From: Streptomyces sp. GS7
GTDB taxonomy: Bacteria; Actinomycetota; Actinomycetes; Streptomycetales; Streptomycetaceae
DNA length: 64,000 nucleotides
Direction of reading: 5' to 3'
Assembly (NCBI RefSeq): GCF_009834125.1
Contig: NZ_CP047146.1
Location: 3,527,501-3,591,500 of the forward strand
In this document: in pieces, positions 1-10,359 of the stretch
Numbering within the stretch: position 1 is the first letter of the stretch
How the letters are laid out: every line of letters begins with the position of its first letter
Made by a program: the position numbers and the translations under genes
The notes under the pieces: model-generated
Seen by the model: only the letters and a program-made list of their open reading frames with translations
What the model was told of the DNA's origin: nothing
Databases searched by the model: none

Positions 1-1
1 C

Positions 2-655
2 TGGGACGGTGTCCCGACCGCCGATCTCGATCCGCAGGCCATGTGGTCGCAGGTGGCCCTGGTGCCGCAGGAATACGCCCGCTGGCCGCTGACCGCCCGC
101 GAGAACATCACGTTGGGCCAGGCGACAGCGGGAGGTGACGCCGACATCCACGCCGCCTGCGCGCAATCGGGCGCGGACGAGGTGGTCACCGAACTGCGCT
201 CCGGCCTGGACACGGTGCTGGCGCGCGACTGGCTGGGCGGACAGGAGCTGTCCGGCGGGCAGTGGCAGCGCATCGCGCTCACCCGCGCCTTCCACCGCCC
301 GGCCGGGCTGCTCGTTCTGGACGAGCCGACCTCGGCCCTCGACCCGCTCGGCGAGCACCGTATCTTCGCCGGTCTGCGCGCGGTGGCCGCCACGCGTGCG
401 GTCGTCCTCATCACGCACCGGCTGACGAACGTGGCGGTGGCGGACCGCATCGTCGTCCTGGACAAGGGGAGCGTCGTCCAGGAGGGCACGTTCCCCGAAC
501 TCGTCGCGCAACCCGGGCTGTTCCGGGACCTGTGGGCGTACCAGCACACGCGGGAGGCGTACCGGCCCGGCGCGCCCACCGGTCCCGGTGAACCCGCGGC
601 GCCGGCCTCCGCATCCGCGACAGGCTCCCCGGTACGTGAGGTGAAAGGTGCGTAA
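2..655 (+). CDS. ABC transporter ATP-binding domain, C-terminal part (partial)
   Basis: The reading frame is open from the window edge, so the N-terminus, including Walker A and probably a transmembrane domain, lies outside. Visible elements are the Q-loop (LVPQEY), the signature ELSGGQWQRI, Walker B LLVLDEPTSALD and the H-loop VLITHR. The order and the sentence around the Q-loop (TARENITLG) are those of exporter-type ABC subunits of the MsbA/multidrug class rather than importer ATPases. The last ~35 residues are a Pro/Ala-rich tail. The stop is at 653-655. The exported substrate cannot be told from this fragment. Confidence 0.85.
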   Translation, partial: WDGVPTADLDPQAMWSQVALVPQEYARWPLTARENITLGQATAGGDADIHAACAQSGADEVVTELRSGLDTVLARDWLGGQELSGGQWQRIALTRAFHRPAGLLVLDEPTSALDPLGEHRIFAGLRAVAATRAVVLITHRLTNVAVADRIVVLDKGSVVQEGTFPELVAQPGLFRDLWAYQHTREAYRPGAPTGPGEPAAPASASATGSPVREVKGA

Positions 656-885
656 CCCGCCACCGACGCCTGCCCGTTGAGGCCGAAGGGGCATTGCCGT
701 CCGCGCCGCACCGGCGTGGGCGGCAGCGCGGCAGACCAGGGGAATCCAGGTGCTGACTTTCGGTCAGTTTGTGGCCGACACGCCAAGGCCCTCTTCCGTG
801 CGGCACCATGCGTAATAGGTTCCCTACCCACCGGAGTCGGCGGGGAAGGCCCGCCGCGGGGAACTGTCCGTCCACGGAGGAAACG

Positions 886-1062
886 ATGCCGCAGGGAACG
901 ATCGTCCTGTTCAACAAGAGCGACTGTGTGGGCATCATCGCCGACGAGCATGGCGACCGGCTGCCGTTCTCGGGCATGGAGACGCAGACCACCGATGTCG
1001 GTCAGCGGGTCATCTACGACGTGCACGGCGCGAAGGCCACCAACGTCGCGGCCGTTCGCTGA
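886..1062 (+). CDS. small divergent cold-shock-domain-like protein
   Basis: This is a 58-residue protein. The start is the ATG at 886 because a GGAGG lies at 876-880; an in-frame start at 769 has no such site. It begins MPQGTIVLFN and ends with G-A-K-A-x-N-V, which matches the beginning and end of CspA-type proteins (G-T-V-K-W-F-N ... G-P-Q-A-x-N-V). The central RNP1-like stretch reads VGIIADEHGDRLPF instead of the usual KGFGFI, and the RNP2 aromatic residues are missing. It is also shorter than the usual 65-70 residues. It probably keeps the five-stranded OB fold, but nucleic-acid binding is uncertain. Confidence 0.6.
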   Translation: MPQGTIVLFNKSDCVGIIADEHGDRLPFSGMETQTTDVGQRVIYDVHGAKATNVAAVR

Positions 1063-1067
1063 GCCCC

Positions 1068-1103
1068 GGGGCTCGTCCGACGGGTCAGGGTCGGACGGGC
1101 CCC
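1068..1103. terminator. terminator hairpin between convergent cold-shock-like gene and kdpD
   Basis: Arms at 1068-1081 and 1090-1103 form a 14-bp GC-rich stem with at most one weak pair and an 8-nt loop, starting six bases after the stop of the small upstream gene. There is no long T run, as is usual in Streptomyces. Confidence 0.65.
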
Positions 1104-1140
1104 GGCCCGGCCCGGTATGGGGAGCCATCACGCTGCGCCT

Positions 1141-1164
1141 GAGCGGCCGGTCGTCCGGCCGCTC
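1141..1164. terminator. perfect 10-bp hairpin at the 3' end of kdpD
   Basis: Arms 1141-1150 and 1155-1164 are perfectly complementary around a TCGT loop. The hairpin touches the kdpD stop codon on the minus strand, so it can end kdpD transcription and also back up the hairpin at 1068-1103. Confidence 0.6.
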
Positions 1165-3718
1165 AGGGCGGATCACCCGGCGCGCGCCGATCCGCTCCGC
1201 CGGAGCGCCGTGCCGACGTCGGGAACGTGACGGTGACGGAGAACGCGGGACCGGCCACCGACGGCTTCAGCGTGCCCGCCATGGCTTCGGTCAGGTCGCG
1301 GGCCAGTCGCAGCGGGAGTCCGTCGGCGCGGAGCCGCGGTGGGGTGTCGGTGCCGGGGCCGGCGCCGTCGGCGATGCGGACGGCCAGGTGGTGGGGGAGG
1401 GTGCGGGCGGTCAGCGTGGGGGGTGCTCCCGGCGGGCTGTGGCGGAGCGCGTCGGCGGTGAGGGTGGTCAGGACGCGGGTGAGGACCGCGGCGTCGGCGA
1501 TGACGTCCGGCAGCTCCTCCGGGAGGTGGAGGGTGATGTCGTGCCCGCCGGGTCCCAGGTCGTCCAGGGCGGCGGCCAGTACGTCGTTGAGGTCGACGGG
1601 GCGGAGGTACAGGTCGAGGGCGCCGGCGTGCAGTCGGCTCAGATCGTCCAGGTCGGTGACGAGTTGGGCGGCGCGGCGCACCGACGCCAGCGCGGTGTTG
1701 AGGAGTTGGCGGGTCTCCGGGTGGGCGGCGGCCGGGGTGACGGTGTTGCCGTCCGGTGTCTGCGGGGGCGGGGCCAGGAGGTCGCGCAGCCGGCGAAGGG
1801 TCCGTTCGGCGCCGTGCAGCGGGCCGCGGAGATCGCGGCCGGCGGTGACGAGCAGAGTGGCGCGGGTGCGTTCGGCGGCGGCCAGGGTGTCCGTGGTCGC
1901 GGCGTGGCGGGCCAGCCGGCCGTGCACGTGCGCCATGCCCAGTTGGGCGGCGCAGGCGGTGAGGACGCGCTGGTCGTCGGCGCTCAGCGAGCGGCCCCGG
2001 CCGGTGAGGGTGAGGTCGTCGTCGATGGGGCTGGTGACGTCCGCCTCGTAGGGGCGCTCCGGGGGGCGTTCACCGGCGCTGGCGACGACGTACCAGCGGG
2101 GGCCGGCGGCGCGTTCCCGGGGCCGGTCGCGCTCCAGGAGACTGACCGCGGCCAGGCCGAAGTTCTCCCGTACCTGTTCGAGGAGGGTGGGCAGGTCCTG
2201 GCCGTGCATCATGGCGGTCGCCAGCCGGGTCAGGGCGCGCGCCTCGGTGGTGGCGCGCAGCGCCTGGTGGGTGCGCCGGGCCGCCGTCCCCGCGGCCGTG
2301 CCGACGAGCGCGGCGACGGTGACGAAGGCGGCCAGCGCGACGATCTCCTCGGTGCGTTCGATGCCGAAGGAGTGCACGGGGGCGGTGAAGAAGTAGTCGG
2401 ACAGCAGCCCCGCCGCCAGGGCGGCCAGCAGGGCGGGCAGCAGTCCGCCGATGAGCGCGACCGCCACGATCGCCAGGAGGTAGATCACCAGGTCCGCGCC
2501 CAGGACAAGGGTGCCGCGCAGCGCGGTCAGGGCGAGGGTGAGGAGGGGGAGCAGTACGGCGGCGCCGGCCAGCGCCGACCAGAAGCGCAGCGGGCCGGTG
2601 CCGCGGCTCGGGTGCGGCAGCCGCGGAGACGGGGCGCCGACCGCCTGTTCGTGGGTGACGATATGGACGTCGATGGGGCCGGAGCCGCGGATCGTACGGC
2701 GCCCTACGCCCGCGCGCAGGGCGGCGGAGAGCCGTCCGCGGCGGCTGGCGCCCAGGACGATCTGGGTGACGTTCTCGGCCTCGGCGAACTGGAGCAGGGC
2801 CGCGGCGATGTCGTCGCCGGTCGTCTGGTGGTAGCTGCCGCCGAGCGACTCCACCAGGGTGCGCTGGTCCCGCAGCCCGGCCGGTGCGGCGCCGGCCAGG
2901 CCGTCGCCGGGGGCCACGTGCAGGGCCAGCAGCTCGCTGCCGGGCGTACGGGCGGTGATCCGGGCGGCGCGGCGGATGACGGTGGCGCCTTCCGGGCCGC
3001 CGGTCAGTCCGACCAGGATCCGCTCCCGGGTCTCCCAGGGGGCGGCGATGCCGTGCTCGGTGCGGTAGTGCTGGAGCCCCTCCTCCACCCGGTCGGCCAG
3101 CCACAGCAGCGCGAGTTCCCGTAGCGCGGTGAGGTTACCGACCCGGAAGTAGTGGGTGAGGGCGGCCTCGATCCGGTCCGCGGGGTAGATCTCGCCGTGC
3201 ACCATGCGGCGGCGCACCACTTCTGGCGGCAGGTCGACCAGTTCGAGCTGGTCGGCACGCCGGGCCACCTCGTCGGGCAGGGTCTCGCGCTGCACGGTGC
3301 CGGTGATCTGCTCGACGACGTCGTTGAGGGATTCCAGGTGCTGGACGTTGAGGGTGCTGACCACGTCGACACCGGCGTCGAGGAGCTCTTCGACGTCCTG
3401 CCAGCGCTTGGCGTTGCGGGACCCGGGCACGTTGCTGTGCGCCAGCTCGTCGACCAGCGCGACCTGGGGCCCGCGGGCCAGTACGGCGTCGAGGTCCATC
3501 TCGGTGAAGGCCGCTCCCCGGTGGGTCAGGGTGTGCCGTGGGACGGTCTCCAGGCCCTCGGCCAGCTGCGCGGTGGGCCGCCGGCCGTGCGGTTCGACGA
3601 ATCCGACGACCACGTCCGCGCCCTGGGCGCGCAGCCGCTGGCCCTCTCTGAGCATGGCGTAGGTCTTGCCGACCCCGGGGGCGGCCCCGAGGTAGATCCG
3701 CAACCGTCCGCGCTCCAT
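1163..3718 (-). CDS. kdpD: KdpD-like osmosensor/K+ sensor with degenerate kinase core
   Basis: The 851-residue protein starts at the ATG at 3718, preceded by AGGAG; the frame is open further upstream to 3805. The order is a KdpD N-terminal domain with Walker A GAAPGVGKT (residues 11-19) and the VDELAHSNVPGSRN motif, a Usp-like domain, a four-helix DUF4118 membrane region (about 385-490), a GAF-like region, then histidine kinase domains. Where KdpD has S-H-D-L-R-T-P-L this protein reads G-R-D-L-R-G-P-L (Arg628, bases 1835-1837). The N-box is T-A-D-A-L-R-H-S and the G2 box is also altered. Phosphotransfer as in classical KdpD is therefore doubtful, although the regulatory N-terminus looks intact. 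No kdpE lies in the window. Confidence 0.9.
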   Translation of the reverse strand: MERGRLRIYLGAAPGVGKTYAMLREGQRLRAQGADVVVGFVEPHGRRPTAQLAEGLETVPRHTLTHRGAAFTEMDLDAVLARGPQVALVDELAHSNVPGSRNAKRWQDVEELLDAGVDVVSTLNVQHLESLNDVVEQITGTVQRETLPDEVARRADQLELVDLPPEVVRRRMVHGEIYPADRIEAALTHYFRVGNLTALRELALLWLADRVEEGLQHYRTEHGIAAPWETRERILVGLTGGPEGATVIRRAARITARTPGSELLALHVAPGDGLAGAAPAGLRDQRTLVESLGGSYHQTTGDDIAAALLQFAEAENVTQIVLGASRRGRLSAALRAGVGRRTIRGSGPIDVHIVTHEQAVGAPSPRLPHPSRGTGPLRFWSALAGAAVLLPLLTLALTALRGTLVLGADLVIYLLAIVAVALIGGLLPALLAALAAGLLSDYFFTAPVHSFGIERTEEIVALAAFVTVAALVGTAAGTAARRTHQALRATTEARALTRLATAMMHGQDLPTLLEQVRENFGLAAVSLLERDRPRERAAGPRWYVVASAGERPPERPYEADVTSPIDDDLTLTGRGRSLSADDQRVLTACAAQLGMAHVHGRLARHAATTDTLAAAERTRATLLVTAGRDLRGPLHGAERTLRRLRDLLAPPPQTPDGNTVTPAAAHPETRQLLNTALASVRRAAQLVTDLDDLSRLHAGALDLYLRPVDLNDVLAAALDDLGPGGHDITLHLPEELPDVIADAAVLTRVLTTLTADALRHSPPGAPPTLTARTLPHHLAVRIADGAGPGTDTPPRLRADGLPLRLARDLTEAMAGTLKPSVAGPAFSVTVTFPTSARRSGGADRRAPGDPP

Positions 3719-3827
3719 GGGCAGGCTCCTGTCGGCTTGTCGCGGCCTCCTCTTCCATGGTGCGCTCCGCCCGGCGGGAGACCCGGATGGCTGCGGCGTG
3801 TCCACCGGAGTCCGACATACCGGGCGC

Positions 3828-3833
3828 TAGCGT
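3828..3833 (+). promoter_or_regulatory. possible -10 of a leaderless kdp promoter
   Basis: TAGCGT lies 8 nt before the ATG of the first kdp micro-ORF at 3842, and there is no ribosome-binding site between them. This spacing fits a transcript starting at or next to the ATG. No convincing -35 element is visible at the expected distance, so the call is weak. Confidence 0.3.
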
Positions 3834-3841
3834 CAGCGGGC

Positions 3842-3925
3842 ATGCAGGATCTCGTGTTCGTCACCCTCACCGTCGCCGTCTTCGGTCTCATCGGCCTGCT
3901 CGCCAAGGGGGTGGGCCGGCTGTGA
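3842..3925 (+). CDS. 27-residue membrane micro-ORF leading the kdp operon
   Basis: The product starts [15 protein letters not shown] and is a single hydrophobic helix followed by a short basic end (KGVGRL). Its stop TGA overlaps the GTG of kdpF in the sequence GTGA, which indicates translational coupling. Similar one-helix proteins are often unannotated ahead of kdpF in actinomycetes (from memory, not searched). It may be an accessory subunit of the Kdp complex or a leader peptide. There is no clear Shine-Dalgarno site, so leaderless translation is possible. Confidence 0.5.
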   Translation: MQDLVFVTLTVAVFGLIGLLAKGVGRL

Positions 3926-4011
3926 CCATCGAGAACATCGTCGGCCTGATCGTCGCCGGGGGACTGATCGTCTACCTCGTGCTCTGCCTGATCTTCCCCG
4001 ACAAGTTCTGA
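3922..4011 (+). CDS. kdpF: KdpF, small stabilising subunit of the Kdp K+ ATPase
   Basis: This is a 29-residue protein starting at GTG 3922. One transmembrane helix ([20 protein letters not shown]) is followed by the typical ending P-D-K-F. KdpF binds peripherally to KdpA and stabilises the KdpFABC complex in the plasma membrane. It overlaps the preceding micro-ORF by four bases and lies 11 bases before kdpA. Confidence 0.85.
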   Translation: MTIENIVGLIVAGGLIVYLVLCLIFPDKF

Positions 4012-4022
4012 CGCGTGCGGGG

Positions 4023-5686
4023 ATGAACGACGCACTCGCCGGCTGGCTCCAGATCAGCGCCCTGGCGGTCGCGCTCACCCTCTCGTTCCGGCCGCTGGGC
4101 GACCACATGGCCCACGTCCTCACCTCGCCCCGCCACCGGCGGGCGGAGCGCCTGATCTACCGGGCGGGCGGCGTGGACGGGAACGCCGACCAGCCGTGGC
4201 CGGCGTATCTGCGCAGTGTGCTCGCGTTCTCGGCGGTCTCGGTGCTGTTCCTGTACGCGTTCCAGCGGGTGCAGGACCGTCTGCCGCTCGCCCTGGGGAT
4301 GAAGGCGGTCGGCCCCGCACTGTCCTTCGACACCGCCGCGTCCTTCGTCACCAACACCAACTGGCAGGCGTACTCCGGCGAGTCGACGATGGGGCACCTG
4401 GTCCAGATGGCCGGGCTGGCCGTGCAGAACTTCGTCTCGGCGGCCGTGGGCATCGCCGTCGCCGCGACCCTGATCCGCGGCTTCGTCCGGACGCGGACCG
4501 AGCGGGTCGGCAACTTCTGGGTGGACCTGACCCGGATCGTGCTGCGGGTGCTGCTGCCGATCTCGCTGGTCGCGGCGGTCGTGCTGGTCGCCGCGGGAGT
4601 GGTGCAGAACCTCCACGGCACCCAGTCGATCGGCACCCTCGCCGGCGGGCATCAGTCCCTCACCGGCGGCCCGGTCGCCTCCCAGGAGGCCATCAAGGAG
4701 CTGGGCACCAACGGCGGCGGCTTCTACAACGCCAACTCCGCCCACCCCTTCGAGAACCCCACCCCGTTCACCAACTGGCTGGAGATCTACCTCCTGCTGG
4801 TCATCGCCGTCGCGCTGCCGCGCACCTTCGGAACGATGGTGGGCGACCGCCGCCAGGGGTATGCGATCGTCGCCGTGATGGCGCTGATCTGGGCCTCCTC
4901 GGTCGCCCTCACCACCGCCAACGAGCTGCACAGCCTGAGCAGTTCGGCCGGGCACGCGGCCGGCGGCATGATGGAGGGCAAGGAGCAGCGGTTCGGCCTG
5001 TGGGGCTCGGCGCTGTTCGCGGTGTCCACCACGCTCACCTCCTGCGGCGCGGTCAACTCCTCCCACGACTCGTACACCCCGGGCGGCGGCGGGATGACCC
5101 TGTTCAACATGATGCTGGGCGAGATCGCGCCCGGCGGCACGGGCTCGGGGCTCTACGGCATCCTGATCCTGGCCGTGGTCGCGGTCTTCGTCGCCGGGCT
5201 GATGGTCGGGCGCACGCCGGAATACCTGGGCAAGAAGCTCGGCGCACGCGAGATGAAGTTCGCCTCGCTGTACATCCTCACCACCCCGTCGGTGGTGCTG
5301 GTCGGCGCGGGTCTCGCGATGGCGCTGCCGGGGGAGCGGGCGGCGATGCTCAACCACGGCGCGCACGGCTTCTCCGAGGTGCTGTACGCCTTCGCGTCGG
5401 CCGCCAACAACAACGGCTCGGCCTTCGCCGGCCTGACCGCCGGCACCGCCTGGTACAACACCGGCCTCGGCCTCGTCATGCTCGTCGCCCGCTTCGTGCC
5501 CATGGTGTTCGTCCTCGCGCTGGCCGGATCGCTGGCCCGGCAGCAGCCCGTGCCGGTCACCGCGGGCACCCTGCCCACCCACCGGCCGCAGTTCGTCGGG
5601 CTGCTGACGGGAGTGATCCTGATCGTCGTCGGCCTCACGTACTTCCCCGCGCTCGCGCTGGGCCCGCTGGCCGAAGGACTGCGCTG

Positions 5687-5687
<1 letters not shown>
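4023..5687 (+). CDS. kdpA: KdpA, K+-binding channel-like subunit of the Kdp ATPase
   Basis: The 554-residue membrane protein has the usual family length and about ten transmembrane helices. Selectivity-filter-like segments of the four pore repeats are present: [47 protein letters not shown] and [11 protein letters not shown]. KdpA selects K+ at the outer face and passes it to KdpB through an internal tunnel. Its TGA overlaps the ATG of kdpB. Confidence 0.97.
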
Positions 5688-7840
<2,153 letters not shown>

Positions 7841-7872
7841 AAGACCGTCACGGCAGAAGGAACGCGATTGCG

Positions 7873-8517
7873 ATGTTCGGCCCCCTGGCCCGTCTGGCCC
7901 GCCACCACCTCGTGGCGCTGCGCATGCTGCTGCTGTTCACCGCGCTCACCGGCGTCGTCTATCCGCTGGTCGTGACCGGTTTCGCCCAGGCCGTGTTCCC
8001 GGGCCGGGCCAACGGGTCGCTGATCGAGGAGCACGGGCGGCCGGTCGCCTCGTCACGCATCGGCCAGAACTTCACCGTGCCGGCGGCGCGGGGCCACCGG
8101 GGCCCGGCCGCCCCCGACCCCGGGTGGTTCCAGCCCCGCCCGTCCGCCGCCGGGCCCGCCGGCTACGACCCGACCGCCTCGGGCGCCTCCAACCTCGGCC
8201 CCAACAGCCCCGAACTGGTCCGCACCGTACGGCTGCGCCGGCTCGCCGTGGCCGCCTTCGACCGGGTTCCGCCCGGCCGCGTGCCCCCCGACGCGGTGAC
8301 CGCCTCCGCCTCCGGCCTGGACCCGGACATCTCGTCCGGGTACGCCTACGAGCAGGTGCCCCGGGTCGCGGCGGCCCGCGGGCTGGCCCCGGCGGCCGTC
8401 CGCCGGCTCGTCGCCCGCCACGCCCACGGCCGCACCCTCGGCTTCCTGGGCAGCCCCGGCGTCAACGTCGTCGAGCTCAACCACGCGCTCGGCCACCGAT
8501 CCGCCGTGCTGCGGTGA
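7873..8517 (+). CDS. kdpC: KdpC, accessory subunit of the Kdp ATPase
   Basis: The 214-residue protein has one N-terminal transmembrane helix (about residues 15-40) and then a periplasm-side domain. Family signatures include GVVYPLVVTG, ASNLGPNSPEL, SASGLDPDIS and the C-terminal LG-x-P-G-V-N-V-x-x-L-N-x-AL. A GAAGGA site lies about 10 bases before the ATG. It is 32 bases after kdpB and belongs to the same operon. Confidence 0.95.
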   Translation: MFGPLARLARHHLVALRMLLLFTALTGVVYPLVVTGFAQAVFPGRANGSLIEEHGRPVASSRIGQNFTVPAARGHRGPAAPDPGWFQPRPSAAGPAGYDPTASGASNLGPNSPELVRTVRLRRLAVAAFDRVPPGRVPPDAVTASASGLDPDISSGYAYEQVPRVAAARGLAPAAVRRLVARHAHGRTLGFLGSPGVNVVELNHALGHRSAVLR

Positions 8518-8532
8518 CCGGGCGAGGACGCG

Positions 8533-10359
8533 ATGACCACCACGAGCAGTACCCGGGACGCACACGAACGCGACCGGCTGACGGTCCCTCAGGGGCTGGC
8601 CGCACTCTCCCTCGACGCCCTCGCCTCCGTGGCGTACGGGCCCGAGGCGATCGTGGTGGTGCTGGCCGCGGCGGGCAGCCAGGGGCTCGGCTTCACCCTG
8701 CCGGTCACGGTGGCGATCGTGATCCTGCTCGTCGCGCTGACGCTCTCCTACCGGCAGGTCATCGCCGCGTTCCCGAACGGCGGCGGCGCCTACGCCGTCG
8801 CCGGCCGGCACCTCGGCCGCCGGGTCAGCCTGGTCGCCGCCGCCTCCCTGATCATCGACTACGTACTGAACGTCGCGGTGTCGGTCTCCGCCGGGGTCGC
8901 CGCGCTCACCTCCGCGTTCCCGTCCCTCTACGCGGACCGGGTGGTGCTGTGCGTCATCGTCCTGGTCCTGATCACGGCCGTGAACCTGTACGGAGTCGCG
9001 GAGTCGGCGAAGGTCATGATCGTGCCGACCGTGGTCTTCATCGCGGCGATCTTCACCGTCGTCGCGGTCGGACTGCTGCGGACGCACCCCGCGGTCCCAC
9101 CGACCCACCCGTCCGCCGCCGCGGCCTCCGGCGTCGGCACCCTCCTGCTGCTGAGGGCGTTCGCCTCCGGCTGCTCCGCCCTCACCGGCGTCGAGGCCAT
9201 CGCGAACGCGGTCCCCAACTTCCGCACCCCGCGCGTCCGCCGCGCCCAGCGCACCGAGGTCGCGCTCGGCAGCCTGCTCGGCCTGATGCTCCTCGGCCTC
9301 TCGGTGCTGATCGGCCGCTTCCACGTCGCCCCCAACCCCACCAAGACCGTCCTCGCCCAGCTCACCGACGCCGCACTGGGCCACAACGCCGCCTTCTACG
9401 TCGTCCAGTTCGCCACCATGCTGCTGCTCGCGCTCGCCGCGAACACCTCCTTCGGCGGTATGCCCGTACTGACCTCGCTCCTGGCCCGGCACCACAACCT
9501 GCCGCACGTCTTCGCGCTGCGCGCCGACCGCCAGGTCTACCGGCACGGCGTCCTGGTCCTCGCCGCCTTCGCGCTGGTGCTGCTCATCGGGGCCGAGGGC
9601 AACCCCCAGGCGCTGGTGCCGTTCTTCGCCATCGGCGTCTTCATCGGCTTCACCATCTCCCAGCTCGGCATGGTCCGGCACTGGTACGTCGAGCGCGGCA
9701 CCGGCTGGCAGGGGCGGGCGCTGCTCAACGGGGCCGGTGCCCTGCTGACCGCGGCCGCCACCGTCCTCGAACTCGTGGCCAAGTTCAACGAGGGTGGCTG
9801 GCTGGTCTTCCTCGCGGTGGCCGTACTGGTCGCGCTCTTCGAGTCCGTCCACCACGCCTACATGCGCATCGGCGAGGCACTGCGCCTGGGCGAGGTGCCG
9901 GGGCCGCCGCAGGAGCGCCGCTCGCTGGTGATCGTGCCCGTGGGGGCGGTCAACCGGCTCACGCAGGAGGCGATCGGCGCCGCGCTGTCCCTGGGGGACG
10001 AGGTCCGCGCGGTGACCGTCGTGCACCCCGACAACGAGGACGAGAGCACCGCCGACCGGATGCGCGAGGAGTGGAGCGCCTGGCATCCGCAGGTCCCGCT
10101 GACCGTCCTGAGCAGCCGTGCCCGCTCCCTGACCCGGCCGATCGTCGACTACCTGCACGCGGTCGGCGCCGAGGAAGCCGCCGCCTCGTCCGCCGAGGCC
10201 CATGAACGCCTGGTCGTGCTCATCCCGGAACTGCACCTTCCGCATCCCTGGCAGCGCCTCCTCCAGAACCAGCGCGGCGCGGTGCTCGACCGGGCGATCC
10301 GTCGGTACACGGATGTGGTGATCTGCCGGCTGCGGTTCCGTATCGAGATTCCGGACTGA
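8533..10359 (+). CDS. kimA: KimA-type K+/H+ symporter (APC/KUP superfamily)
   Basis: This 608-residue protein has about twelve transmembrane helices and a ~150-residue cytoplasmic C-terminal domain. It shows the same landmarks as Bacillus subtilis KimA (YdaO): DALASVAYG, SYRQVIAAFPNGGGAY, IDYVLNVAVSVSAG and GCSALTGVEAIANAVPNF. The K+-binding Asp36/Tyr43 of KimA correspond here to Asp28/Tyr35. Automatic pipelines often call this family an amino-acid permease. It starts 15 bases after kdpC and so probably shares the kdp transcript, joining an ATP-driven and a proton-driven importer in one unit. No c-di-AMP riboswitch was seen ahead of it. Confidence 0.85.
   Translation: MTTTSSTRDAHERDRLTVPQGLAALSLDALASVAYGPEAIVVVLAAAGSQGLGFTLPVTVAIVILLVALTLSYRQVIAAFPNGGGAYAVAGRHLGRRVSLVAAASLIIDYVLNVAVSVSAGVAALTSAFPSLYADRVVLCVIVLVLITAVNLYGVAESAKVMIVPTVVFIAAIFTVVAVGLLRTHPAVPPTHPSAAAASGVGTLLLLRAFASGCSALTGVEAIANAVPNFRTPRVRRAQRTEVALGSLLGLMLLGLSVLIGRFHVAPNPTKTVLAQLTDAALGHNAAFYVVQFATMLLLALAANTSFGGMPVLTSLLARHHNLPHVFALRADRQVYRHGVLVLAAFALVLLIGAEGNPQALVPFFAIGVFIGFTISQLGMVRHWYVERGTGWQGRALLNGAGALLTAAATVLELVAKFNEGGWLVFLAVAVLVALFESVHHAYMRIGEALRLGEVPGPPQERRSLVIVPVGAVNRLTQEAIGAALSLGDEVRAVTVVHPDNEDESTADRMREEWSAWHPQVPLTVLSSRARSLTRPIVDYLHAVGAEEAAASSAEAHERLVVLIPELHLPHPWQRLLQNQRGAVLDRAIRRYTDVVICRLRFRIEIPD

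Noticed and set aside
677..3124. Open frame of 815 codons on the plus strand opposite kdpD
   Set aside because: It is antisense to a well-supported gene, has Gly/Arg/Gln-rich low-complexity translation and no family motif; long antisense frames are normal at this GC content.
8502..8532. c-di-AMP (ydaO/kimA) riboswitch ahead of the K+ importer gene
   Set aside because: Only 15 bases separate kdpC and the importer, too few for this riboswitch, and no matching structure was seen before the kdp operon.
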